Source: CAIVAT01 sp964473485
Lineage (GTDB): Bacteria; Bacteroidota; Bacteroidia; Bacteroidales; FEN-979
Reading direction: 5' to 3'
DNA: 64,000 nt
NCBI GenBank assembly: GCA_964473485.1
Contig: CAYYPH010000007.1
Location: forward strand, 1-64,000
Part shown: piece by piece, positions 45,601 through 53,382 of the stretch
Numbering within the stretch: position 1 is the stretch's first letter
Layout: every line of letters starts with the position of its first letter
Notes under the pieces: model-generated
Told to the model about the DNA's origin: nothing
The model's database searches: none
The model's input: the letters and a program-made list of their open reading frames with translations, nothing else
Made by a program: the position numbers and the translations under genes

Positions 45601-46527
45601 TTCGCGGTGGACCTGAAGAAGGAGGATGTCAATCTGCTGGAGGGCGAGGATGCCGGCCTGCGTAAACTTGATATCTATGATGCCGAAATGCACGGCACGC
45701 TGAAACACCTGGCATCGGTCTATTCCGCGGAGAATGACCGCATCTCAGCGGGTCTCCGCGACGCGGGACCACGCGTCATCAATTTCGCCGACATCCTCAA
45801 GTACAACTACATCCCGATGGCTAAAACCATAGAGGTCGTCCTGGATGTGGTGAAGGAGGCGCTTGGTTCGCCGGTCGAGATCGAGTTTGCCATCGATCTT
45901 AACAAGGATGAAAATTACAGGGCCACCTTTTACCTGCTGCAGATCAAACCGCTGATCGGCAGTACGGCCGATTTTGAGGTCGACATGGACAAGATCGACC
46001 AGAATGACATTCTGCTCTATTCCGAAAAGGAGATGGGCAACGGCATGCTGAACGACATCACCGAAGTGGTCTTCGTGGATCCGGATACCTTCGACAAGTC
46101 AAAGACCGTTGAAATGGCCGAGGAGATGGACCAGATCAATAAGGAGTTCATCAGGGAAGGTCGCAAATATATCCTTATCGGCCCCGGTCGGTGGGGAACC
46201 CGCGACCGTTGGATCGGGATTCCGGTGCAGTGGCCGCAGATCAGCAATGCCAAGGTAATTGTCGAGACAAGCCTCGAGGGATTCCCGCTCGATGCCTCTT
46301 CGGGGTCGCATTTCTTTCACAATGTTACCTCAATGAACGTGGGGTACTTTTGCGTACAGCCTGAATTATCCGACAGTTATATAAGGTATGATGTTCTGAA
46401 GCAGCAGGAAAAGATCAGGAGGACCGAATATTTCAGTATCGTTACTTTCGAGAAGCCACTGACGGTCAGAATGGACGGGAAAAAGCGGATCTCAGTGATC
46501 AGCTGGGAAAGGGAGAGGGGGGATTGA
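42646..46527 (+). CDS. Sensor/receiver-fused PPDK-type ATP-grasp protein (large paralogue)
   Basis: A 1293-residue cytoplasmic protein with an unusual layout. Two tandem ~125-residue sensor-like domains (about 28-145 and 157-280; both begin RLKELAAIN and contain AWQYP, FxETQW and EGPFLEEERxLIINL), of a type found next to histidine kinases. A degenerate receiver (about 328-465) lacks the acceptor Asp. A more complete receiver (about 475-625) has ILLIEDS, VITDVKF, VMQSSDEE and SFINKNS. Then a pyruvate phosphate dikinase/PEP-synthase N-terminal ATP-grasp domain (GALGGKGRGLAF ~740, LAVRSSGLFEDSQNQPFAG ~826, FYLLQIKPLIG ~1100) and a ~170-residue conserved tail (GPGRWGTRDRWIGIPVQWPQISNAKVIVE). The phosphohistidine and PEP-barrel domains are absent, so it is not a normal PEP synthase. 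Paralogue at 53383. Confidence 0.85.
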   Translation: MLTSDESHKPGNPSPGAVDMSQLVYDNQERLKELAAINETTAIIKAAKSIPETLYEICQILPRAWQYPAHTVARIRFDEMEFTSPGFLETQWKQVQVFETIDSLRGFIEIFYLKEFPLSDEGPFLEEERNLIINLSSLIEGYLNGVKGREGHYITRERLKELAAINQTTSILRTGRPVEEALHQISLILPKAWQYPDYCECRIRYGNIEVKSAGFRETQWVQQQFFETIDGQKGFIQICYVKAFPTVFEGPFLEEERHLIINLANLITGYLNSVKGKAFLRRSGQREIHNVPGEDGEPVKYSRKLLQTFLNRTNYNRDLYHDLMPFKVKEILLVANLYDAYSIEKEGRFSEHVLGEYYSLSLSTMPRITGVSTAEEVMDQLNSKHYDLIIIMVGSDKQFPVDISRRIKGMYQYIPVFLLLNSNTDIARFEEEPQKLTWIDRVFVWNGDSKIFFAMINYLEDKINVENDTNIGMVRVILLIEDSSKYYSLYLPMLYNIVLEQTKNIIEDVTTDELYRILRLKARPKILLASTYEEAMYVFSKYKDNILCVITDVKFKKDGKLNENAGFHLVKQTRKEIRDLPIVMQSSDEENSQKAYELKTSFINKNSDTLLIEFKSFITHYLGFGNFIYRDKEGGQIAVAKSLKEFEDLLKTIPEESLLYHARKDHFSLWLMARGEIQVAKILNPAKVTDFKDPTSLREYLINVIQHFRNEQNIGKVIPFEEMAIADEHNILSLTDGALGGKGRGLAFVNTLIYNYDFSQHVPNINIRTPKTSIIGTDEFEYFLDRNKLRERAVYETDYEQIKRWFIEGKLTESLTRKLKLIIKHISKPLAVRSSGLFEDSQNQPFAGIFETYLIPNNHPDPRVRLDQLMDAIKLVYASVYSPTAKGYVEAVNYRIEQEKMAVVIQEVVGNQYGDVYYPHISGVAQSYNYYPFAHMKPEEGFAVTALGLGRYVVEGEKAFRFSPQYPNLEINSPRDQYKGSQVYFFAVDLKKEDVNLLEGEDAGLRKLDIYDAEMHGTLKHLASVYSAENDRISAGLRDAGPRVINFADILKYNYIPMAKTIEVVLDVVKEALGSPVEIEFAIDLNKDENYRATFYLLQIKPLIGSTADFEVDMDKIDQNDILLYSEKEMGNGMLNDITEVVFVDPDTFDKSKTVEMAEEMDQINKEFIREGRKYILIGPGRWGTRDRWIGIPVQWPQISNAKVIVETSLEGFPLDASSGSHFFHNVTSMNVGYFCVQPELSDSYIRYDVLKQQEKIRRTEYFSIVTFEKPLTVRMDGKKRISVISWERERGD

Positions 46528-46613
46528 GTGATTGAGTGAATGAGTGAATGAGTGAATGAGTGAATGATTGAATGATTGAATGATTGAATGATTGAATGAT
46601 TGAATGATTGTTT
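46525..46613. repeat. GAATGATT/GAGTGAAT tandem repeat array
   Basis: About 20 four-base-periodic units (TGAG, TGAA, TGAT) start at the stop codon of the receiver-PPDK gene and run to near the next gene. The period of four places TGA in all three frames. Confidence 0.85.
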
Positions 46614-46644
46614 AATTGACATACAAATTACTAACTAGAAGAAT

Positions 46645-47163
46645 ATGCGTATACAGAGACTGGCTAATTTCGATCAGAGTGTTGCGACAGACGAACTGGA
46701 CCTGTCGCTGCTCGATCCCCTGATCGGGAAGTACAAGGGTAAAAAAGGGAGCCTGATCCCATTGCTGCAGGGGGCGCAAGACCTTTACGGATACATTTCG
46801 CGGGCTGCATTCGAAAAGATGGCGCGCGAAACCGGTATCCCGCTCAGCGATATGTTCGGTGTGGCAACATTTTATGCCCAGTTTCGGCTTCACCCGGTTG
46901 GCAAGCACATCATCAAGGTGTGTCACGGCACTGCATGCCATGTTCAGAATGCCGTCGAGATCACGGAATCGCTTGAGGAGGCCCTGAAAATAAAAGATGG
47001 TGAAACGACCGAAGACCGGATATTTACCCTTGAATCGGTCGCCTGCCTGGGTTGTTGTTCCCTGGCTCCGGTCATGATGATCGGCGACCGCACCTACGGG
47101 AAGCTTACCGGGAACGAGGCGGTGAAGATCGTCAAGAACATCAGGCTGGAGGAGAGCAATTGA
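46645..47163 (+). CDS. NuoE/HydC-like 2Fe-2S subunit
   Basis: A 172-residue thioredoxin-like [2Fe-2S] protein of the NuoE family. Cluster ligands C93 and C98 (CHGTACH) and C134 and C138 (ACLGCC) are all present, and the N-terminal helical domain (LLDPLIGKYKGKKGSLIPLLQGAQDLYGY) is typical. It should pass electrons to or from the NuoF-like flavoprotein encoded next. Not part of a complex I operon: no nuoA-D or H-N genes are near. Confidence 0.93.
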   Translation: MRIQRLANFDQSVATDELDLSLLDPLIGKYKGKKGSLIPLLQGAQDLYGYISRAAFEKMARETGIPLSDMFGVATFYAQFRLHPVGKHIIKVCHGTACHVQNAVEITESLEEALKIKDGETTEDRIFTLESVACLGCCSLAPVMMIGDRTYGKLTGNEAVKIVKNIRLEESN

Positions 47164-47212
47164 CAATTGATAATTGACAATTGACAATTGATAATTGACA
47201 ATGGATAATGGA
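47158..47212. repeat. TTGACAATTGATAA repeat array
   Basis: Copies of CAATTGA(C/T)AATTGA starting at the NuoE-like stop codon and ending about 25 bases before the next start. Same family as the arrays at 22449 and 22889. Confidence 0.75.
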
Positions 47213-47236
47213 TAATTTTTAAATTTTCAGATAAAT

Positions 47237-49012
47237 ATGACTACCACCGTAACTGTTGGTCTTGGTAGCTGTGGCATCGCTGCCGGCGCGGGTAAGACCT
47301 ACGAAAAGATCAAGGCGCTGAAAGATGCCGAAAACCTGGAATTCAGTCTGAAAAAAACAAGTTGTGTTGGCATGTGTTACCGCGAACCGCTTGTGGAGAT
47401 TACCGATGAAACCGGTACTTACCTGTATGGCGAAGTGGATGCTGACCGGGCCGTGGAGGTGATCGAAAAGCATATCAACCAGCACGAGCCCATTCGCGAT
47501 TATATTGTTCACACCGACCTGTTCAGTGCCCCGGAAAACGATTTCATCGGTTCGCAGGTGAAGATCGTGCTTCGCAACTGCGGGTATATCGACCCGGAGT
47601 CGATCGATGAGTATGAGGCCAAAGATGGATACAAGGCGATTCGCATGATAGCGGAGACGAAGATGACCCGCGAGGCGGTTATTGATACCGTCCTTAAATC
47701 GGGCATCCGTGGGCGCGGAGGAGGAGGCTTTCCAACGGGAATGAAGTGGAAATTCGCCAGTGCCGGGAAGTCGGCTGAGAAATATGTGATCTGCAATGCC
47801 GACGAGGGTGATCCCGGGGCCTTTATGGACCGTTCAGTCCTTGAAGGCGATCCCCATTCGGTGCTCGAAGGGATGATCATCGCGGCCTACGCCATCGGCG
47901 CAACGGGTGGTGTGATCTACTGCCGTGCCGAATATCCGCTGGCCATCAAACGGCTTAACATTGCCATCCGGCAAGCGCATGAGCGTGGTTACCTGGGTCG
48001 CAATATTTTTGGTATCGAAGGATTTAACCTCGACATCTATATCAAGGAGGGAGCCGGCGCTTTTGTCTGCGGTGAGGAGACCGCCCTGATCGCCTCGATC
48101 GAGGGTGAAAGGGGTATGCCCCGGAAACGTCCTCCCTTTCCTGCAGTTTCTGGTCTCTGGAAGAAACCCACCAACATCAACAACGTGGAGACTTATGCCA
48201 ACATACCGTGGATCATTCTGAACGGCCATGAAGCCTACGCACGATATGGCACCGAGAAAAGCAAGGGTACCAAGGTTTTCGCGCTGGCCGGCAAGATCAG
48301 GCGTTCGGGACTTGTTGAAGTGCCGATGGGAATGACCATCCGCGACGTGATCTTTAAACTGGGCGGCGGAATTAAAAATGACAAGCGCTTCAAGGCGGTC
48401 CAGCTTGGAGGCCCATCCGGAGGCTGTATTCCCGAGTACCTGTCTGACACCATCGTGGATTACGATTCGGTAAATGCCACGGGGGCAATCATGGGGTCGG
48501 GCGGAATGGTGGTGATGGATGAAACCACCTGTATGGTCGATGTGGCCAAGTTCTTCCTCGACTTCACCCGGAAGGAAAGCTGCGGAAAATGCACCTTCTG
48601 CCGGATGGGAACCAAGCGGATGCTGGAGATCCTCGACAGAATTACCAATGGCAAGGGCGAGGAGGGTGACATCGAACGGCTCGAGGAACTGGCTTACCAG
48701 ATCAAGGATAACTCGCTTTGCGGACTCGGGCAAACAGCTCCGAATCCTGTACTCACCACGATCAAGTACTTCAGGGATGAATACGAGGCACACATCACCC
48801 ATAAGAAATGCCCGGCGAAAGTGTGCAGGCCCTTGCTGACCTACCAGGTCGATTCGGAAAAATGCACCGGATGTATGGTTTGTCTGAAAAACTGTCCGGT
48901 GAAAGCAATTACCGGCGAACGGAAAATGACCCATTTCATCCATCAGGAGATCTGTACCAAGTGCGGAGTCTGTTACTCCAAATGCAAGTTCGATGCAATC
49001 CTACTGAGCTGA
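47237..49012 (+). CDS. NuoF/HydB-like NADH:FMN iron-sulfur subunit with ferredoxin tail
   Basis: A 591-residue flavoprotein. An N-terminal thioredoxin-like domain (1-110) has C-type ligands around SCGIAAGA and SCVGMCYREP. The NuoF core binds FMN and NAD(H): RGRGGGGFPTGMKWKFA, CNADEGDPGAFMDRSVLEGDPH, GAGAYVCGEE-like GAGAFVCGEETALI, and the [4Fe-4S] motif ESCGKCTFCRMGTKRM. The C-terminal ~60 residues hold two [4Fe-4S] ferredoxin motifs (CTGCMVCLKNCP, CTKCGVCYSKC). This is the architecture of electron-bifurcating NADH-linked hydrogenase, formate dehydrogenase and Stn-type enzymes, longer than complex I NuoF. Confidence 0.93.
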   Translation: MTTTVTVGLGSCGIAAGAGKTYEKIKALKDAENLEFSLKKTSCVGMCYREPLVEITDETGTYLYGEVDADRAVEVIEKHINQHEPIRDYIVHTDLFSAPENDFIGSQVKIVLRNCGYIDPESIDEYEAKDGYKAIRMIAETKMTREAVIDTVLKSGIRGRGGGGFPTGMKWKFASAGKSAEKYVICNADEGDPGAFMDRSVLEGDPHSVLEGMIIAAYAIGATGGVIYCRAEYPLAIKRLNIAIRQAHERGYLGRNIFGIEGFNLDIYIKEGAGAFVCGEETALIASIEGERGMPRKRPPFPAVSGLWKKPTNINNVETYANIPWIILNGHEAYARYGTEKSKGTKVFALAGKIRRSGLVEVPMGMTIRDVIFKLGGGIKNDKRFKAVQLGGPSGGCIPEYLSDTIVDYDSVNATGAIMGSGGMVVMDETTCMVDVAKFFLDFTRKESCGKCTFCRMGTKRMLEILDRITNGKGEEGDIERLEELAYQIKDNSLCGLGQTAPNPVLTTIKYFRDEYEAHITHKKCPAKVCRPLLTYQVDSEKCTGCMVCLKNCPVKAITGERKMTHFIHQEICTKCGVCYSKCKFDAILLS

Positions 49013-49021
49013 TCTCCGCCA

Positions 49022-49080
<59 letters not shown>

Positions 49081-49117
49081 TCTGAAGCTTACCCATCCAT
49101 AAAACCCGACCTTTTCT

Positions 49118-52100
49118 ATGTCCGACAATTCTTTAAATATTCTTCTCAACGGGAACATCGTAAGGGGAATTCCCGGTGAAACCATTCTTGAACTTGCCCG
49201 CCGCAATGGTGTTCATATCCCGACCCTCTGCCATGACGACCGCCTGGAGCCTTTCACCTCTTGTTACATCTGCGTGGTGGAGGTGGAAGGTATGCGCGGA
49301 CATCAGCCCGCCTGCTCCACACGGATCACCGAAGGCATGAAAATCATTACCGACAATGAAGGCATCCGTAAATCGCGGAAGATGGCCCTCGAACTCATGC
49401 TCAGCAACCACTACGCCGATTGTCTCGGCCCCTGTAAACAAACCTGTCCGGCCGGTGTCGATGTTCAGGGATACATTGCACTCATCGAAAAAGGTCAGTA
49501 CAGCGAAGCCATTGCTCTGATCAAGGAAACCAACCCGCTGCCCGCCATTTGCGGCCGGGTTTGCGTACGACCCTGCGAGGCTGAATGCCGCCGCAATCTG
49601 CTCGGCGAAGGCGCTCCCGTCGGGATCGATTACCTGAAACGGTTTGCCGCAGACTATGACCTTGCTTCACCTGGAAAATTCGTTCCGCATGTACAACCTC
49701 CGACAGGCAAAAAGGTCGCCGTGATCGGCGCCGGGCCGGGAGGCCTGTCGGCCGGCTATTTCCTGCAAACCGAGGGTCACCAGGTTGATATTTTTGAAGC
49801 TGCCCCGAAATCCGGCGGCTGGCTCCGCTATGGTATCCCTGAATACCGGCTTCCAAACGACATTCTTGACCAGGAGGTAAAAAACATCACCGACCTTGGC
49901 GTCAATATTCATTACAACAAGCGGCTTGGTGATAATCTGAGCTACCGGGAGATCCGCGATAAATACGATGCAACCATTCTCACTATCGGCTCGCAGAAGG
50001 GCACCGGGGTTGGTTGCGACGGTGACGATGCGCTGAATGTTTTTTCGGGGATCGACTTTCTTAAAAATATGGAGGTGACCGGTCAGCGCTATGATTTCAG
50101 GGGAAAGACCATCGCAGTGGTCGGAGGCGGCAACACCGCCATGGACTGCTGCCGTACCTCCATCCGCTGCAATGCCGACAAGGTGTATGTCATTTACCGC
50201 CGTACGGAGAAAGAGATGCCCGCCAATCCTATAGAGATCCACGAGTCGAAACTTGAAGGCGTTGAATATCTCTTCCTTACCTTGCCGAAAAAGATCAATA
50301 AGAACGACAAGGGTGAAGTGGAATCGGTTACCTGCATCAGGATGGAACTGGGCGAACCGGATGCCTCGGGCAGGCGCCGGCCCATGCCTGTCGAGGGATC
50401 CGACTTCGACATCAGGGTTGATTACATCCTGGCGGCCATCGGGCAGAAAACCGATGTCAATTTTATCAATGATGTAAACGAGCATACCCTGACCGGCGAG
50501 CTGAAGATCAACAAGTGGGGCGATATCGACGTGGAGAAGACCACCCTGCAAACCGGCATTCCATCGATGTTTGCAGCGGGTGACGGCGTTTCAGGGCCAG
50601 CCACCATTATTGAAGCAATTGCCCAGGCGCGCATTGCCTCCACCAGCACTCACCAATACCTGATGGGGTTGCCCATGAAACCGGTCCGTAAACCCTTCAC
50701 CAGCAGGAAAGAAAATTTCAAAAAGCAGGTGCCTGTCGATTACGCAGGCCAGTTCACTGGCCAGAGCCGCGAGGAGATGCCCACGCTTGCCACCGCTGAC
50801 CGTCTGAATTTCAACGAAGTGGAACTGGGCTATGCCGGCCGGGAGGTGGCGTTGCACGAAACCCAGCGTTGCCTCGAATGCGGTTGTGTGGCTTTTTTCA
50901 ATTGCGACCTTCAGCGCTACGCCACTGAATACGGCGCCCAGCAGAAAACATTTTCGGGCGAATTCAGGGAATACCGGGTCGATTTCAGGCATCCGCATAT
51001 AGAAATTGACAACAACAAGTGCATCCTGTGCGGCCGTTGCGTAAGGATATGCCGCGAAGTGGCCGGGGCAAACGCCCTCGGACTCGTTAACCGGGGATTC
51101 GACACCTACGTTTCACCAAGCATGGGCAATTCGCTCACAGAGACTAACTGTGAATCGTGCGGGCTGTGTATTTCAACCTGTCCGACCGGGGCCATCACCG
51201 AGAATGTTCCGTTTAAACCGGGCCCTGTTGTGACCGATCACCTTCATTCGGTGTGCCATTATTGCTCGGTTGGCTGTTCCGTCGACATCAGGTTTAAGAA
51301 CCGGTTTATTTTCGGGATCGACGGAAGACCCGGAGCTGTTAACCTGGATGGCAACATTTGCGGAAGTGCAAGATTCGGTTATCACTTTATGAACGATCCG
51401 GCACGTCTGACCAAACCGCTCCTCAGGGAGGGAGATTCTTTCCGCGAGATCTCCTTTGATGAAGCTTACCGCATTATCCATGATAAGATTAAAACGGCCG
51501 GGCATAATGAGAACGGCTTTTTCGGGGGGGCGAGGCTTACCAACGAGGAGATGTACCTGATACACAAGCTGGCCCGTGCAGCTGCCCGGACAAACAATGT
51601 GGGAAGTTTTCACTATCTCGGCAGGGGAGAGGGCTACCGGAACAATTGCGGGATGAATGCCTCCTTAGGGGAGATCGCACAGGCCAGCGCCATTTATCTG
51701 GTTGGATCAGGGCTTAACAAAGATCACGGCGTTGCCGGATTCCTGGTCCAGAATGCCCGTTACCTCCGGAACATCCCGGTGGTGATGGTCACTGAAAATG
51801 CCGAAAACACCATGTCGCACAAAGTGACGCAGCAGATCAACATCAGCTCTGCATTTCATTTTGTCAAGGCAGTGAATCATTACCTGCTCTCGAATGGCCT
51901 GGAGAACGGCTTGTTCCTCCGCGACCGCGTGGATGGCTTTGAGAATTACCGGAGCGCTTTGCTCAGTGAAGATTTTGACGGACTCGTCGCCAAATCGGGG
52001 ACCACGGCCGACACGATTGCCGGTTATGCCAGGGCCTACAACCTGGAGATGAACGCCATCCTGATATTTTCGGAGAAGGATATATCTGGCAACACTTCCA

Positions 52101-52882
52101 AAGAGTTGTTCAACCTGGCGTGTATCACCGGAAAACTTGGAAAAACAGCCAACGGCATCATCGCCCTGAAGGAAAAGAACAACGCACAGGGGCTGTTCGA
52201 TATGGGTGTAAGTCCGCACTATGGCATCGGAGGCCAGGATCTTATGGAACAATCATACCGTAAGAAGGTGATGGAAGCCTGGAAAGTCAGCGAGATTACA
52301 GATGCTACGACAGAGTGTCTGCATGGTCAGCTTAACGATGGAAAACTTCGCAACCTGATTATTTTCGGAGAGGATCCGGTGGGATGTGCTGCTGATCAGG
52401 CAAAAATCAGGGCCATTTTCGAAAAAGTCTCCTTCATGGTCGTGCAGGATTACTTCATGACTGAGACTGCCCTGATGGCCGATCTTGTGTTGCCGGCCTC
52501 ACATCCGGCCGAGACCGGCGGATCATTCACCAATTTCCGGAAAGTGATCCAGGAGTTTAATGCCGGGATGAAATCGCCGCTGGAGAGGACCTCACTCGAA
52601 CAACTCAGCGGAATAATCCAAAAATTCGGTATTGAGACACCATCTGATCCGCACAGCCTGTTTATGGAGATCATTCCAGTTTTGCCCGCAAAAGAGGAAA
52701 ACGCGAGGTTGCAACTTTCGGTCACCAAAGAAGATAATAACCATCGGATATACCATTATGGATGTGATACCGTTGAGAAATTGCTACATCACTCAATCAC
52801 TCAATCACTCATGCACTCAATAAATCAGTCAATCAATCAGTCAGTCAGTCAGTCAGTCAATCAGTCAATTAATTATTGGTAA
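49118..52882 (+). CDS. Fused 2Fe-2S / GltD-like / ferredoxin / molybdopterin-oxidoreductase-like subunit
   Basis: A 1254-residue redox subunit. Order: NuoG-type [2Fe-2S] domain (C38, C49, C52, C66); GltD/NfnB-like N-terminal Fe-S region (CLGPCKQTCPAGVDVQ, CGRVCVRPCEAECRR); FAD site VAVIGAGPGGLSAGYF (~198); NAD(P) site IAVVGGGNTAMDCCR (~332); FAD-binding GDGVSGPATI; two ferredoxin motifs (CILCGRCVRIC, CESCGLCISTCP; ~635-695); then a formate-dehydrogenase/NuoG-like domain opening with CHYCSVGC (~710). The usual catalytic Cys/Sec position (after TNNV) has no such residue, and the C-terminal molybdopterin-cap domain is missing, so formate chemistry is unlikely. The layout resembles Stn-type NADH/ferredoxin:NADP transhydrogenases (family knowledge; match unverified). 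The last ~30 residues are repeat-encoded. Confidence 0.85.
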   Translation: MSDNSLNILLNGNIVRGIPGETILELARRNGVHIPTLCHDDRLEPFTSCYICVVEVEGMRGHQPACSTRITEGMKIITDNEGIRKSRKMALELMLSNHYADCLGPCKQTCPAGVDVQGYIALIEKGQYSEAIALIKETNPLPAICGRVCVRPCEAECRRNLLGEGAPVGIDYLKRFAADYDLASPGKFVPHVQPPTGKKVAVIGAGPGGLSAGYFLQTEGHQVDIFEAAPKSGGWLRYGIPEYRLPNDILDQEVKNITDLGVNIHYNKRLGDNLSYREIRDKYDATILTIGSQKGTGVGCDGDDALNVFSGIDFLKNMEVTGQRYDFRGKTIAVVGGGNTAMDCCRTSIRCNADKVYVIYRRTEKEMPANPIEIHESKLEGVEYLFLTLPKKINKNDKGEVESVTCIRMELGEPDASGRRRPMPVEGSDFDIRVDYILAAIGQKTDVNFINDVNEHTLTGELKINKWGDIDVEKTTLQTGIPSMFAAGDGVSGPATIIEAIAQARIASTSTHQYLMGLPMKPVRKPFTSRKENFKKQVPVDYAGQFTGQSREEMPTLATADRLNFNEVELGYAGREVALHETQRCLECGCVAFFNCDLQRYATEYGAQQKTFSGEFREYRVDFRHPHIEIDNNKCILCGRCVRICREVAGANALGLVNRGFDTYVSPSMGNSLTETNCESCGLCISTCPTGAITENVPFKPGPVVTDHLHSVCHYCSVGCSVDIRFKNRFIFGIDGRPGAVNLDGNICGSARFGYHFMNDPARLTKPLLREGDSFREISFDEAYRIIHDKIKTAGHNENGFFGGARLTNEEMYLIHKLARAAARTNNVGSFHYLGRGEGYRNNCGMNASLGEIAQASAIYLVGSGLNKDHGVAGFLVQNARYLRNIPVVMVTENAENTMSHKVTQQINISSAFHFVKAVNHYLLSNGLENGLFLRDRVDGFENYRSALLSEDFDGLVAKSGTTADTIAGYARAYNLEMNAILIFSEKDISGNTSKELFNLACITGKLGKTANGIIALKEKNNAQGLFDMGVSPHYGIGGQDLMEQSYRKKVMEAWKVSEITDATTECLHGQLNDGKLRNLIIFGEDPVGCAADQAKIRAIFEKVSFMVVQDYFMTETALMADLVLPASHPAETGGSFTNFRKVIQEFNAGMKSPLERTSLEQLSGIIQKFGIETPSDPHSLFMEIIPVLPAKEENARLQLSVTKEDNNHRIYHYGCDTVEKLLHHSITQSLMHSINQSINQSVSQSVNQSINYW
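52787..52872 (+). repeat. CACT/CAAT/CAGT tandem repeat inside the coding 3' end
   Basis: Four-base-periodic array (TCAATCAC, TCAATCAG, TCAGTCAG) forming the last ~30 codons of the large subunit, translated as alternating S/I/T/Q/N/V residues. Confidence 0.9.
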
Positions 52883-53337
52883 TGAAAGAGTTTAACAACA
52901 TAAACGAGCTGCTCGATTTCGCCATCGGTGAGGAGCAGGCCGCGGTGGATTTCTACCTGCAATTGGCTTCACAATCGAAGAACGCCCAATCGAAAAAAAC
53001 TTTCGAAAGTTTTGCCGAAGAGGAGATGCGTCACAAGGCGAACCTGATCAGCATGAAAGAAGGGGGGGCGTTTTCTCTCCCTGATGAAGTGGTCAGGGAC
53101 CTGAAAATTTCGGAGTACCTGGTGGATGTAAAACCAAGGCCTAACATGCCTTATGAGGATGCGCTCGTGTTGGCCATGAAGAAGGAAAAAGCCGCTTTCA
53201 GGATGTATTCGCGGCTTGCGGAACATGCCGGCGATCCGGCCATTCGTGAATTGCTCCTCGGACTTGCTATGGAGGAGTCGAAGCACAAACTCAGATTTGA
53301 GATCGAATACGACGATTTTGTATTGAAGGAAAATTAG
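52882..53337 (+). CDS. Rubrerythrin-like diiron protein (no rubredoxin domain)
   Basis: A 151-residue ferritin-like protein from ATG 52882, which overlaps the previous stop by one base (TAATG). Ligand pattern: GEEQAAVDFYLQLA (E), EEEMRHKANL (ExxH), KKEKAAFRMYSRLAE (E) and AMEESKHKLRFE (ExxH), as in erythrin/rubrerythrin domains. It likely reduces peroxide or scavenges oxygen. Translational coupling to the redox subunit suggests the complex may supply its electrons or need its protection (inference). Confidence 0.85.
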   Translation: MKEFNNINELLDFAIGEEQAAVDFYLQLASQSKNAQSKKTFESFAEEEMRHKANLISMKEGGAFSLPDEVVRDLKISEYLVDVKPRPNMPYEDALVLAMKKEKAAFRMYSRLAEHAGDPAIRELLLGLAMEESKHKLRFEIEYDDFVLKEN

Positions 53338-53382
53338 CGTACTTCGCATTTAAGACTTCGTCTCCAATGTAAACAGTCAGCC

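Noticed and set aside
42646..46527. Phosphoenolpyruvate synthase or pyruvate phosphate dikinase
   Set aside because: Only the ATP-grasp domain is present; the phosphohistidine and PEP-binding domains are absent in both paralogues.
47834..48943. Long open frame on the minus strand opposite the NuoF-like gene (also 49667-50551 and 61110-62045)
   Set aside because: These mirror strongly conserved plus-strand genes, have no family motifs, and follow from GC-rich codon use.
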